Assembly: GCF_023156505.1 (NCBI RefSeq)
Contig: NZ_JALNMJ010000010.1
Coordinates: forward strand, 1-64,000
Reading direction: 5' to 3'
Origin: Roseibium sediminicola
Lineage (GTDB): Bacteria; Pseudomonadota; Alphaproteobacteria; Rhizobiales; Stappiaceae
DNA: 64,000 nucleotides
Every line of letters begins with the position of its first letter. The stretch's first letter is position 1. Of the stretch, positions 53,040 through 62,194 are shown in pieces. Both the position numbers and the translations under genes were made by a program. The notes below the pieces were generated by a model that did not search any database, had not been told where the DNA came from, and saw nothing but the letters and a program-made list of their open reading frames with translations.

Positions 53040-53618
53040 ATGTCTGAAGACCTTCTGCGATACGACATTCTGATTCAGGACGCGCTGCGTGGCGCAGTCA
53101 AGAAGATCCTTGCCGAAGTCGGACGCACCGGGCTGCCAGGAGATCATCACTTTTACATCGCCTTCGACACCAACGCCCCCGGCGTGCGCATTTCCCAGCG
53201 CCTGAAAGAGCGCTACCCGCAGGAAATGACCATCGTGCTGCAGCACCAGTTCTGGGACCTCGCCATCGGCGAGCATGCATTCGAGGTGGGACTCTCCTTC
53301 GGCGGCGTGCCGGAAAAGCTGCTGGTGCCCTTCTCCGCCATCAAAGGTTTCTTCGACCCGTCGGTCCAGTTTGCTCTGGAATTCGATCCGGGCAAGACCG
53401 CCGAAGAATTGCCGGAAGAACTTCTGGAAGCCGTGGAAGAGCTCGCCAAGGCCGAACAGGAACAAGCCGACGGCCAGCCGAAGGCGGACGGCCAGGACGA
53501 CAGCAAGGAAGCCGCCGAAGCGGCCTCCGGCGACAAGGCCGAAACCGCAGCCGAAGCGCCCGCAGGCGATGGCGGCGGTGAAGTGGTCTCGCTGGACGCA
53601 TTCCGCAAGAAAACCTGA
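53040..53618 (+). CDS. sspB: ClpXP adaptor SspB, alpha-proteobacterial type
   Basis: 192 residues from the ATG at 53040 (MSEDLLRYDILIQDALRG). The substrate-binding domain (about 1-125) carries GLPGDHHFYIAFDT, MTIVLQHQFWDL and FEVGLSFGGVPEKLLVPF, all typical of SspB-alpha. An Ala/Glu-rich linker follows, and the C-terminal VVSLDAFRKKT is the short ClpX-binding motif. It delivers ssrA-tagged proteins to ClpXP. Its position right after ssrA matches the function. Confidence 0.95.
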   Translation: MSEDLLRYDILIQDALRGAVKKILAEVGRTGLPGDHHFYIAFDTNAPGVRISQRLKERYPQEMTIVLQHQFWDLAIGEHAFEVGLSFGGVPEKLLVPFSAIKGFFDPSVQFALEFDPGKTAEELPEELLEAVEELAKAEQEQADGQPKADGQDDSKEAAEAASGDKAETAAEAPAGDGGGEVVSLDAFRKKT

Positions 53619-53643
53619 TCCGGACAGATTTCGGGAGGGTCCC

Positions 53644-53853
53644 GTGAGCGCGGAGATCATCAATCTGCGCATGGCGCGCAAACAGAAACAGCGTCAGGAC
53701 AAGGACAAGACGGCGGAAGACAACCGCCGCAAATACGGCCGCTCGAAAGCCGAACGCGAAGCCGCCCGCAAGCGGCGCGAAGACCTTGAAAGCCATGTCG
53801 ACGGCCACAAGCTCGAGCCAGGCGACGCGCCCGGCGATGACGCCGACAGCTGA
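53644..53853 (+). CDS. DUF4169 small basic protein
   Basis: 69 residues from a GTG at 53644, with GGGAGGG as ribosome site. It opens SAEIINLRMARKQKQRQ and continues as a highly charged helix (DNRRKYGRSKAEREAARKRRE), the DUF4169 pattern. Function unknown. It is 25 nt after sspB and 6 nt before the RHH gene, a common alphaproteobacterial trio. Confidence 0.88.
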   Translation: MSAEIINLRMARKQKQRQDKDKTAEDNRRKYGRSKAEREAARKRREDLESHVDGHKLEPGDAPGDDADS

Positions 53854-53859
53854 TCCAAG

Positions 53860-54078
53860 ATGGCGCTGATCAAACGCTCCCTCTCCCTGCACGGCCACCG
53901 CACCAGCATTGCCCTGGAACCGGAGTTCTGGGACGTGGTCGACGGTTATATTTCTTCAGAAAAACGGTCCCTGGCAGGGCTGATCGCCGAAATCGACGAC
54001 AACCGCGATCCGGACGATCCGCTGTCGTCGGCGGTGCGGGTGTGGGCTTTGAAGCGGGTTCAGTCAGCGGCGACCTAG
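53860..54078 (+). CDS. Ribbon-helix-helix domain protein
   Basis: 72 residues that are almost entirely a ribbon-helix-helix of the RHH_4 type: LIKRSLSLHGHRTSIALEPEF strand region, then WDVVDGYISSEKRSLAGLIAEIDDNR. It probably binds DNA, but its target is unknown. Last gene of the sspB-DUF4169-RHH group; its stop is 6 nt from the convergent AsmA stop, leaving no room for a terminator between. Confidence 0.9.
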   Translation: MALIKRSLSLHGHRTSIALEPEFWDVVDGYISSEKRSLAGLIAEIDDNRDPDDPLSSAVRVWALKRVQSAAT

Positions 54079-54084
54079 TCGGTC

Positions 54085-57000
54085 TTACTGCGCACCCGGT
54101 AGAACCAGCGGTCCGCCAACTTCCCGGGTGAGCAGGTCTTCAATCGAAACCGGCGGCTCCAGCGGCGGCAGGCTGCCAGCCGGTTTGGACGCAGGAGCCG
54201 AGGCCGGTGCCGCAATGGCGTCCGACCCGGGCGTTTCCAGAACCGCGCGGATACGCTCGGCGAAGGGAGCGGCCGGTTCGGCGGGAACAACGCTGCTCTG
54301 CCGGCGCGGCGCCGGAGTGACAGGAGCGCTTTCCTGCGGCAAAGCCGAATTTTCCTGCTCGGTCTGATCCGTCCCGCCTGTGCCGGATTGTTCTTCTTCC
54401 AGACGCAAACGCTCTTCTTCTGCTGCCTGCGCCGCCTCCGCGGCAAGACGCGCCCTTCGGTCGGTCGCTTCCCTTTGTGCCTTCAACTCACGCACCAGCC
54501 GGTCCCGCTCCAGAATTTCCGCCTGCAGCTTCTCCACCCGCTCGACCTCCTGCTCAAACGCACGCAGGGTCAGGTAGGCGGTGAAGGGCGCGATATCGAT
54601 GCGGCGCAACGGCGCGTCCGCCGGCCCCTCGAACAAAAGACCCACCTGCGGCTCGGCGCCGGTGACCGCGTCCTCGCCCGGGTCGACCTGCAGCGAGAAA
54701 TCCGCGTCGAGATCGTAGCTGCCGAGATTGACTTCGGCCGAGCCGAAGATCTCCGCCTTTTCGGAATCGACCACCACGTTGCGGGCACTCAGGCGTCCGC
54801 CCACAAGCGTCAGCGTTCCGTCGACGCGCTGGAACGGCAGGCTGCCGGCGGCCATGTGGCTGACGAAGACCTCCCGGATCTTGGCGTCTTCCAGTTCCAG
54901 ACCCGCATCGACCGCGCGGGTCACCAGCGGGAAGGCCTGCGGGTTGAGCCCCTGGAAGGCGCCGTTTTCCATCGAGAAGGTGCCGCCACCTGACAATCCG
55001 GTGACAATCGCGGAAATCGAGCGGCCGGCGCCTTCGAACTCCAGAAACAGGTCCAACGTACCAGAAGCGACGGCGCGGCCCTCCGGCCGCCAGCTGACCT
55101 GCCGCAGATCGACACCGTTAAGTTTCACCCGCCCGGACGCGGCCGCCTCCGCCTCGGAGCGGCGGATCGACAGGCTGCCCTGAAGATTGCCGCCGGCAAA
55201 GGCACCGCTCAGGCCGTCGAGGCGCATCAGCGTCGGAGAGATCCTCAACTCGGCTTTGGGTCCGGTAATGGCGCTGTCTTCGTCGAGGCGCAGGCGGTCG
55301 GCCTGAAACGCCAGGGTCAGATCGAAACCGTCGAGCAATGGAGCGCCGAACGGGGCGACAGGCCACATGCTGCTGCCATCGCCGGCCGCGAACCACTGGT
55401 CCGGCCCAAGTACCAGCTCCGACAAGGATCTGAGATCCGCCTGATTGAGCGAGATTTCGCCGTTGAAGCGCCGGGTACGCTCGCTAGGTGCGGGTTCGAG
55501 ATCTCCCTCCAGCCGGGCCTCAAAGCGGGTCTCGCCCACGGCGCCCTCGGCGCGGCTGACCGCAACCGCACTGCCGACACCTTCCAGGTCGACGGCAAGC
55601 TGGGCCGGGATCGTACCGGTCATCACCGGCAACACCCGCCCCGCCATCAGCGCCAATGGGCCGAGATCATCCGTTTTGGCGGTCAGGCTCATCCGGTAGG
55701 CGGGATCCGCGTCCTTGGCCAGCGTCAGCGACCCGGTGCTTTCCAGCTGCGATGCGCCGACATTGGCGGTGACCGCGATGTCGAGCCCGTCCTTCGGTTT
55801 CCCCGCCGCCGTCAACGACAGCCGCCCGGAACCAGCGGCATCCACCGGGATCACATCCAGACCGAGCTGTTGCAGCAGCTTGCCGCCGTCCGGGCCGTCC
55901 AGGGAGACACCCAGATTGATGTCGGCCGCATGCCAGTCGTCGACGCGGCCTTTCAGCTCCGCCGTCAGAGCCGTCTCGGCGCCGCCCGCCGTGCCGTCGA
56001 GGCGCAGAGACATATCCGTGCCGCCATCGAGCGCAGCGGCCTGCAGCTGGGCGTCAAACTTGGCCGGCACAAGACTTGCGGCCGCTTTTTCCAGACGCTC
56101 GACAAAGACGGTCTCGGGAAAGAGACTGCCGGTCAAGGCCACCAGCCCGGACAGGTCCCGGGCATCCAACGTGCCGGAGACGCTGCCTTCCGGCGCGGAA
56201 AAGAGGTTCTTGATCTCACCGTCGACATCAAGACGGGCTCCGGCAAGATCGTTGGCAAACAACCGGTCGATGCGAACGCCGCCATCGGAATATTCCGCTT
56301 CCAGTGTCAGGCCCTCGCCTTCCACGCCGCGGGCGACCACCTGTTTGGCGCGCAGGCGCACCGACACGTCGAGCCCTTTCGGGTCTTCGGTAGTGCCGGT
56401 TTCGCTCCGCTCAGGCCGGATCAGGGCGGAGAGGCCCTCGACCTGATCAAGATCGAGCCGGTCCGCGTCGAGGCTGAGCGAAAAAACCGAGTTGCCGTTG
56501 CGCGGTTTCCGGTAGGCGAGCCCACCGCGGGCTTCAGCCCCGGCAAGTGTCAGACGCAGATTGTCGAGCGCGGCGCCTTCGGGCACCAGGTTCAACCGGC
56601 CCTCCAGGGAAACCGGCTCCATGGTGCTGACACCGAAATCCCTTTGCCGCCACCAGCCGAGCAGCGAACCGGGCTGATCGGAACTGATCGAGACGGCGCC
56701 GCGATAGCTCATCGCCGGCTCCAGCCCGAGATCCCCCTGGGTTGCCACGGTGGTGCGGCCCGGCAAACGTCCCGCAAGCCGGGCAATGCGCCAGCCGCCC
56801 AGCATGGTCTCCAGGTCGAGACGGACATTTTGGATGACACCGCCGCCGGCCACCAGCGCCGGCACATCCATGGAAATGGCACCGTCGATCGAGGGCAGCG
56901 GCACCGCGCGCAGGGCATCGACCAATTGCATCGCGGCGGTTTCGATGTCGACCGGCGCTTGCGGCCCGCCACCCAATAGCCGGTCCAGATCGACCTGTTT

Positions 57001-57924
57001 GGACTTGGCGCGGATTTCGAAGCGTTTGTCGCCCGAATAGGTTAGGTCCGCGTTGCCGGTCATGCTGAGCCGGCGGTCTTCCGGTCCGTAGCGGAATTCG
57101 AATTCCGGCACCGAGACTTCGGAGATGGTGGCCCCGAACGCGCCCTCCGCCTGCCAGCTGTTCGGGTCTGTCTCGTCGACGGCAACGGAGGCGATGGTGA
57201 AGCGGCCATCAAACGCGGGAGCCGCATCGGCCTCCTGCAACATGCCGTCAAAGGCGAAATTGACCGGCCGGTCCGTCGGGGTGACTTCCCCCTTGATCCG
57301 GATACCGCTGTCGTCCCGCGCCTGCCCTGTCGCCATGCTGACCATATAGGGCGCGCCGTTGAGCGTCAGGCTGCCGGAGGCCTTGAAGGGGCCGGCCAGG
57401 GTCCGTGCCGAGACGGACAGATTGGCATCGTCGATCCGGTGGGTCTCGCCGGAGCGGGCATCCACAATCGAAAGGGCGCCATCCCGGATGGAGACTTTTT
57501 CGAAGGCCAGGTCTTCCGGCGCCAGCTTGGCCAATGCCCCGTCTGACGTCATGGCGGTCAGCCAGTCCAGCCGGCCGGCCTCGTCGAGCGCCAGGGAGAG
57601 ATGCGGCCGGTCCAGCTCCATCTCAATGACCCGGATTTCACCTTTCAGGAGCGGCGGCAGCTCGACGCGCATGTCGAATTTGGAAACAACCAGCAGCGGG
57701 TCTTCCGCTTCGCCAACACGAACATCGGAAAAACTGATCGATGGTGCAGGCAACAATCTGAGGTCGGCTTCGCCCAGAACCGTGACCCGGTGACCGAGCG
57801 CGCGTTCCGCATAGACTTCAAACGTCGAGCGATAATTGGTCCAGTCGATAAAGAACGGCCCCACCAGTGCTGCCACCAGCACCAGGATCACGGTTATTCC
57901 CAGCGTGATATAAACGGAGTTCAG
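54085..57924 (-). CDS. AsmA family protein
   Basis: About 1279 residues if the start is the CTG at 57924. That gives the family-like LNSVYITLGITVILVLVAAL and has AAGGAG 7 nt upstream; no ATG/GTG/TTG lies upstream in frame, and the GTG at 57891 would cut the membrane helix and lack a ribosome site. One N-terminal membrane anchor, an AsmA domain (FIDWTNYRSTFEVYAERALGH.. onward), a long periplasmic beta-rich body, and an AsmA C-terminal domain to about 1115 are followed by a coiled coil (RVEKLQAEILERDRLVRELK) and a Pro-rich tail. AsmA-like proteins are thought to bridge lipid transport to the outer membrane. Confidence 0.88.
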   Translation of the reverse strand: MNSVYITLGITVILVLVAALVGPFFIDWTNYRSTFEVYAERALGHRVTVLGEADLRLLPAPSISFSDVRVGEAEDPLLVVSKFDMRVELPPLLKGEIRVIEMELDRPHLSLALDEAGRLDWLTAMTSDGALAKLAPEDLAFEKVSIRDGALSIVDARSGETHRIDDANLSVSARTLAGPFKASGSLTLNGAPYMVSMATGQARDDSGIRIKGEVTPTDRPVNFAFDGMLQEADAAPAFDGRFTIASVAVDETDPNSWQAEGAFGATISEVSVPEFEFRYGPEDRRLSMTGNADLTYSGDKRFEIRAKSKQVDLDRLLGGGPQAPVDIETAAMQLVDALRAVPLPSIDGAISMDVPALVAGGGVIQNVRLDLETMLGGWRIARLAGRLPGRTTVATQGDLGLEPAMSYRGAVSISSDQPGSLLGWWRQRDFGVSTMEPVSLEGRLNLVPEGAALDNLRLTLAGAEARGGLAYRKPRNGNSVFSLSLDADRLDLDQVEGLSALIRPERSETGTTEDPKGLDVSVRLRAKQVVARGVEGEGLTLEAEYSDGGVRIDRLFANDLAGARLDVDGEIKNLFSAPEGSVSGTLDARDLSGLVALTGSLFPETVFVERLEKAAASLVPAKFDAQLQAAALDGGTDMSLRLDGTAGGAETALTAELKGRVDDWHAADINLGVSLDGPDGGKLLQQLGLDVIPVDAAGSGRLSLTAAGKPKDGLDIAVTANVGASQLESTGSLTLAKDADPAYRMSLTAKTDDLGPLALMAGRVLPVMTGTIPAQLAVDLEGVGSAVAVSRAEGAVGETRFEARLEGDLEPAPSERTRRFNGEISLNQADLRSLSELVLGPDQWFAAGDGSSMWPVAPFGAPLLDGFDLTLAFQADRLRLDEDSAITGPKAELRISPTLMRLDGLSGAFAGGNLQGSLSIRRSEAEAAASGRVKLNGVDLRQVSWRPEGRAVASGTLDLFLEFEGAGRSISAIVTGLSGGGTFSMENGAFQGLNPQAFPLVTRAVDAGLELEDAKIREVFVSHMAAGSLPFQRVDGTLTLVGGRLSARNVVVDSEKAEIFGSAEVNLGSYDLDADFSLQVDPGEDAVTGAEPQVGLLFEGPADAPLRRIDIAPFTAYLTLRAFEQEVERVEKLQAEILERDRLVRELKAQREATDRRARLAAEAAQAAEEERLRLEEEQSGTGGTDQTEQENSALPQESAPVTPAPRRQSSVVPAEPAAPFAERIRAVLETPGSDAIAAPASAPASKPAGSLPPLEPPVSIEDLLTREVGGPLVLPGAQ

Positions 57925-58073
57925 GCCTTGTCTCCTTGTTCTCCAAAGTCACCAAACAGGTGTACCCGATCGCTGCTGCACTGCAAACACAGTTTTGCCG
58001 CCGCCCGACGGCCCTTGCTGAAAGAGGCCACCAGAACGTCAGATCGAGCTTATTGGTCTGATTCGATACAATA

Positions 58074-59498
58074 TCATGACTGCGGCAGGATCTTGCCCGG
58101 ATTCATCACATTGTCCGGATCTAATGCGTGCTTCACCGCGCGCATGACCTCCAGTGCCTCACCATGTTCGCGGGCCATGTATTTCTGCTTGCCCTGGCCG
58201 ACGCCGTGCTCGCCGGTGCAGGTCCCGCCCATGTCAATCGCGCGCAGCGACAGGCGCTCGACAAATTTCTCGGTTCTGCGCTTTTCCTCCGGATCGTCGA
58301 TGTTGACCAGGACCTGGACATGAAAATTGCCGTCGCCAACATGGCCGACAATCGGTGCCAGGAAGCCTTCGGCGCGAATGTCCTCATGGGTCGCGGCGAC
58401 GCAATCGGCCAGACTGGAAATCGGCACACAGACATCCGTCACCATGATCTGCGCTTCCGGTTTCAGCGCCTTGCCGGCCCAGTAGGCGTCGTGACGGGCG
58501 GTCCACAGACGCGTCCGGTCCTCGGGCGCGGTCGCCCATTCGAACGGGCCACCGCCGAATTCTTCGGCAATTGCCGAGAACATTTCGGACTGCTCGCGCA
58601 CACCGGCTTCCGAGCCGTGAAACTCCAGGAACAGGGTCGGCGTTTCGGCAAGGCCAAGTTTCGAATAGATGTTGCAGCCGCGGATCTGGACCTCGTCAAG
58701 AAGTTCGATACGCGCCACCGGCAGGCCCATCTGGATGGTGGTGCTCACCGCGTTGCAGGCAGACGCAACATCCGGGAAAGGGCAGACGCCGCCGGAAATC
58801 GCTTCCGGCTGGCCGTGCAGGCGCAGGGTCAGTTCGGTGATCACGCCGAGCGTGCCCTCGGCGCCGACAAACAGGCGCGTGAGATCGTAACCCGCTGAGG
58901 ATTTTTTCGCCCGGCCGCCGGTCCTGATGATACGCCCGTCGGCGGTCACAATGGTCAGGCCGAGCACCGCGTCCTTCATCGTGCCGTAGCGCACGGCATT
59001 GGTGCCGGAGGCACGGGTCGACGCCATGCCGCCAAGCGTGGCATCAGCGCCCGGATCAATCGGGAAAAACAGGCCGGTGTCACGGATATAGCTGTTGAGC
59101 TGCTTGCGGGTCACGCCCGCCTGGACACGGCAGTCGAGATCGGCCGCATTGACCTCCAGAACCGCGTTCATGCGCGACAGGTCGATCGATACCCCGCCCC
59201 GCGGCGCGTTGACATGCCCTTCCAGCGATGTGCCTGCCCCGAACGGGATCACCGGAACCTTGAAGCGCGCGCAGACCCGGACGATGTCCGCAACCTCTTC
59301 GGTCGTTTCGGCGAACACGACCGCGTCCGGCGGCTGATTCCGCAGCCAGGTGGTCGTGTGTCCATGCTGCTCCCGAAGGGCTTTGGAGGTCGCACAGCGT
59401 TCTTTGAACCGTTCTTTCAGCTGCGCAACTGCGCTGGCAATATTGTCTTTTCCGTCAAGATCTTGAGCATCGTCCGGCGTCGTCGCCAATTCAGGCAT
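58074..59498 (-). CDS. FAD-linked oxidase, D-lactate dehydrogenase (cytochrome) type
   Basis: 474 residues from the ATG at 59498 (GGAGGAAAC ribosome site). The PCMH FAD domain (about 55-235) has PFGAGTSLEGHV, LGGMASTRASGTNAVRYG and LFVGAEGTLGVITELTLRL. The C-terminal substrate domain ends GTCTGEHGVGQGKQKYM and DPDNVMNPGKILP, typical of D-2-hydroxyacid dehydrogenases of the Dld1/GlcD group. It oxidises D-lactate or a related D-hydroxyacid and passes electrons to cytochrome or quinone. The 2-hydroxyacid cannot be fixed from sequence. Confidence 0.93.
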   Translation of the reverse strand: MPELATTPDDAQDLDGKDNIASAVAQLKERFKERCATSKALREQHGHTTTWLRNQPPDAVVFAETTEEVADIVRVCARFKVPVIPFGAGTSLEGHVNAPRGGVSIDLSRMNAVLEVNAADLDCRVQAGVTRKQLNSYIRDTGLFFPIDPGADATLGGMASTRASGTNAVRYGTMKDAVLGLTIVTADGRIIRTGGRAKKSSAGYDLTRLFVGAEGTLGVITELTLRLHGQPEAISGGVCPFPDVASACNAVSTTIQMGLPVARIELLDEVQIRGCNIYSKLGLAETPTLFLEFHGSEAGVREQSEMFSAIAEEFGGGPFEWATAPEDRTRLWTARHDAYWAGKALKPEAQIMVTDVCVPISSLADCVAATHEDIRAEGFLAPIVGHVGDGNFHVQVLVNIDDPEEKRRTEKFVERLSLRAIDMGGTCTGEHGVGQGKQKYMAREHGEALEVMRAVKHALDPDNVMNPGKILPQS

Positions 59499-59625
59499 GT
59501 TGTTTCCTCCCGCGCGCACGGCTTTGTTTATCCGGTCAAAACCTGAATATGTTAGCGCAAGCCCGAAAGGTCAAAGCCCAATCGGGGCAGACGCACCTGG
59601 ATCTGATAGCACCCGGAGGAATTGT

Positions 59626-60120
59626 ATGACAGGGACCTGGCAGCCTGAACCGGTCAAAAGCAGTGTCATGGAGGTCAAGCCGGACTGGATTGACTATAAC
59701 GGCCACCTGAACATGGCCTATTACAACGTTCTGTTCGACACGGCGGTCGATGAGGTTTTCAACCGGCTCGGCCTGGGTCCGGACTATGTCAAAACCCGGA
59801 AAGCCTCCTATTTCACCGCCGAAGTACATGTCTGCTATGTCCGCGAGCTCGGCGTCGGCATGCCGGTGATCGCAACCCTGCAGCTCATCGATTTCGACGG
59901 CAAACGCGCGCATTTCTACCAGGAACTGCACCACGGCGAAGAAGGCTGGCTGTCCGCCACATCCGAGCAGATGAGCCTGCATGTCGACATGACCGCCCGC
60001 AAGGTTGCGCCCTGGCCGGAGGATATCCTCGCCAACCTGACCGATCTTGGAAACGCCCATGCGGGTCTGCCCAGACCTGAACGCGCAGGCCGGCATATCG
60101 AAATCAGGAAAAAGTCCTGA
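59626..60120 (+). CDS. Hotdog-fold acyl-CoA thioesterase
   Basis: 164 residues from the ATG at 59626 (CGGAGGA ribosome site). A 4HBT hotdog protein: DYNGHLNMAYYNVLFDTAVDE has the conserved Asp and the N-H-x-N pattern, and HVCYVRELGVGMPVIATLQ follows. Related proteins occur in carnitine and fatty-acid catabolism; the acyl group is unknown. It is divergent from the flavoprotein gene. Confidence 0.88.
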   Translation: MTGTWQPEPVKSSVMEVKPDWIDYNGHLNMAYYNVLFDTAVDEVFNRLGLGPDYVKTRKASYFTAEVHVCYVRELGVGMPVIATLQLIDFDGKRAHFYQELHHGEEGWLSATSEQMSLHVDMTARKVAPWPEDILANLTDLGNAHAGLPRPERAGRHIEIRKKS

Positions 60121-60246
60121 AACGAGTGCCAGACCGGCGCAAATGCATGTGAACAGGACATCTTTGCGGGTCGCAACCCTGTTCTTTCCGTCCGACTCGG
60201 GCACAATGCGGACAGAACAAGCACAGGCAACTCTTTCGCGTGATCG

Positions 60247-61890
60247 ATGCGTAAAATACTGGAAACAGCCAGCCACCTTCCCAGCATCCTTGTCAGCTGG
60301 ATCACGCCCAACGTGCGCCAGTTCCGCTCAAGCCGGCTTCATCTCGTCTGGGGCCTGGCCATTCTAGTCGGGGCGCTGGTCGCGCTCGCCGCCATTGCCT
60401 TTCGAACGGCGATCGGCTTCATCCAGTTGCCCTGGCTCCAGACGACAACGGAACGCACCTGGCAGGCGGCCGCGGAACAGCCCTGGTGGGTGATCCTGCT
60501 GGCGCCGGCGGTCGGCGGATTGGTCGTCGGCTGGATCCTGCACAAGTTTCACCCGCAGCAGCGGGCCGGCGGCGTCGCCGATGTCATCGAGGCGCGCGCC
60601 CATGGCGGACGCGGACTGCCGCTGAAATCCGGTCTGTGGTCGGCGCTGGTAACGACGATTTCGCTCGGCAGCGGCGCCAGCGCCGGCCGTGAAGGCCCTG
60701 TTGTCCATCTTGGTGCCACGCTCGGAACGGCGGTCTGCAGCTTTTTTCACCTGCCGGATTCCGCAAGGCGTATCCTGCTCGGTTGCGCGGTTGCCAGCGG
60801 TGTCTCCGCCTCGTTCAATGCGCCCATCGCGGGCGTCCTCTTTGCCCATGAGGTGATCCTCGGTCACTACGCGGTTTCCGCCTTTGTGCCGATCGTGCTG
60901 GCCTCGGTGATGGGTACGCTTCTGTCGCGGCTATGGTTCGGCGATGTCGCCGCCTTCGAGATCCCGCTTTACGAAATTACGTCCTACCTGGAGATACCTG
61001 CTTTTGCCTTGCTCGGCCTGACCTGCGCGGCTGTCGCCATCCTGTTTCAATTCGCTCTGATCGGCACCGACTGGACCGCCCGCAACATCACCATGCCGCT
61101 CTGGTTGCGTCCGGTGCTCGGCGGTCTCGCCGTCGGCGCACTCGGCATCTTTTTTCCCGGTATTTTGGGCGTCGGCTATGAAGCAACCGACCTTGCCCTG
61201 AAACACCAGCTGCCGATCGCAACCATGCTGACGCTTCTGGTGGTCAAGACGGCGGCAACGGCGATCACCCTGGCCTCGCGTTTCGGCGGCGGTATCTTCT
61301 CGCCATCGCTCTATCTCGGAGCGATGACCGGGGGGGCATTCGGACTGATCGCCGCGTCGGTCTTTCCGGAAATGGCCTCCAGCCATGGCCTCTATGCGAT
61401 CCTGGGCATGGGGGCCGTTGCCGCCGCTGTGCTCGGCGCACCTTTCTCAACCACCGTGATCGTGTTTGAGCTGACCGGCGGCTACGCACTCTCCATCGCC
61501 CTGCTCCTCGCCGTCTCCATTGCGACAGGGCTGACGCAAGCCGTGCACGGCAAGTCCTATTTCCACTGGCAGCTCGGCATGCGCGGCTGTTTCGTCAATG
61601 AGGGTGTGCACCAGTTCCTGAGTGAAACCGTCAAGGTGCGCGATTTCATGGATCCGCCCCCGGAAGCCGAGGAAGACCGGGCCTTCAACGCGGGCGAGGA
61701 CGGACCTTACCTGCATGACACGGACACGCTGGAAAGCGCGCTGAAAAGCTTCGATTCCTGTGGCAGGGCTGCCTTGCCCGTGGTCGCCAAGGGCGACGCG
61801 ACGCGGATCATCGGAACGGCCCGTCACGTTCGCGGCCTGCGTTACTTCAACGCAGCCCTGATCAACGCGACCAAGGAAGAGCACAATTAG
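60247..61890 (+). CDS. ClC family chloride channel/antiporter
   Basis: 547 residues with about ten or more transmembrane helices. The anion-pathway motifs are present: GSGASAGREGP (about 140-150, with the gating Glu in GREGP), GGGIFSPSLYLGAMTG, and GMGAVAAAVLGAPFSTTVIVFELTG. A C-terminal soluble part (about 470-545) contains one partial CBS-like region (DTLESALKSFDSCGRAALPVV). Its stop codon is 7 nt from a MITE-like element. Confidence 0.95.
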   Translation: MRKILETASHLPSILVSWITPNVRQFRSSRLHLVWGLAILVGALVALAAIAFRTAIGFIQLPWLQTTTERTWQAAAEQPWWVILLAPAVGGLVVGWILHKFHPQQRAGGVADVIEARAHGGRGLPLKSGLWSALVTTISLGSGASAGREGPVVHLGATLGTAVCSFFHLPDSARRILLGCAVASGVSASFNAPIAGVLFAHEVILGHYAVSAFVPIVLASVMGTLLSRLWFGDVAAFEIPLYEITSYLEIPAFALLGLTCAAVAILFQFALIGTDWTARNITMPLWLRPVLGGLAVGALGIFFPGILGVGYEATDLALKHQLPIATMLTLLVVKTAATAITLASRFGGGIFSPSLYLGAMTGGAFGLIAASVFPEMASSHGLYAILGMGAVAAAVLGAPFSTTVIVFELTGGYALSIALLLAVSIATGLTQAVHGKSYFHWQLGMRGCFVNEGVHQFLSETVKVRDFMDPPPEAEEDRAFNAGEDGPYLHDTDTLESALKSFDSCGRAALPVVAKGDATRIIGTARHVRGLRYFNAALINATKEEHN

Positions 61891-61897
61891 AGCGTTT

Positions 61898-62165
61898 CTA
61901 GGGTCAGGACCCTTTAATTTGATTGAAATGGCGCAACAAACGACGATGAGCTGCAAGGAAAGGCGCGACAAGCGGGCTTCCTGCCCGGTTGAGCGGTTTG
62001 ACGAAGCAGATCGAAGCCGTTTTTGCGTCCCCGGGATAGAGTGAATTCGCCCGGCAACATCGTTGCAAAACTTTGGAAACCGGACGGTTACCTGCAGCTT
62101 TGCGCCTCGTATCCGAACAAATTCATCCCTACCATTTCATTCAAATTAATGGGTCCTGACCCTAG
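61898..62165. mobile_element. 268-bp MITE-like element with 34-bp terminal inverted repeats
   Basis: The ends CTAGGGTCAGGACCCTTTAA.. (61898-61931) and its complement (62132-62165) agree at 32 of 34 positions. It is bounded by CTAG on both sides. The 200-bp interior is non-coding. The left 144 bp recur, inverted, at 1-140 of the window with about 90% identity, proving it is a repeated element. It sits exactly between the convergent ClC and PhyH gene ends. No transposase is present, so mobilisation in trans is inferred. Confidence 0.8.
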
Positions 62166-62194
62166 GTTCTCAGCCCCAGGTTCGAGAACGACCG

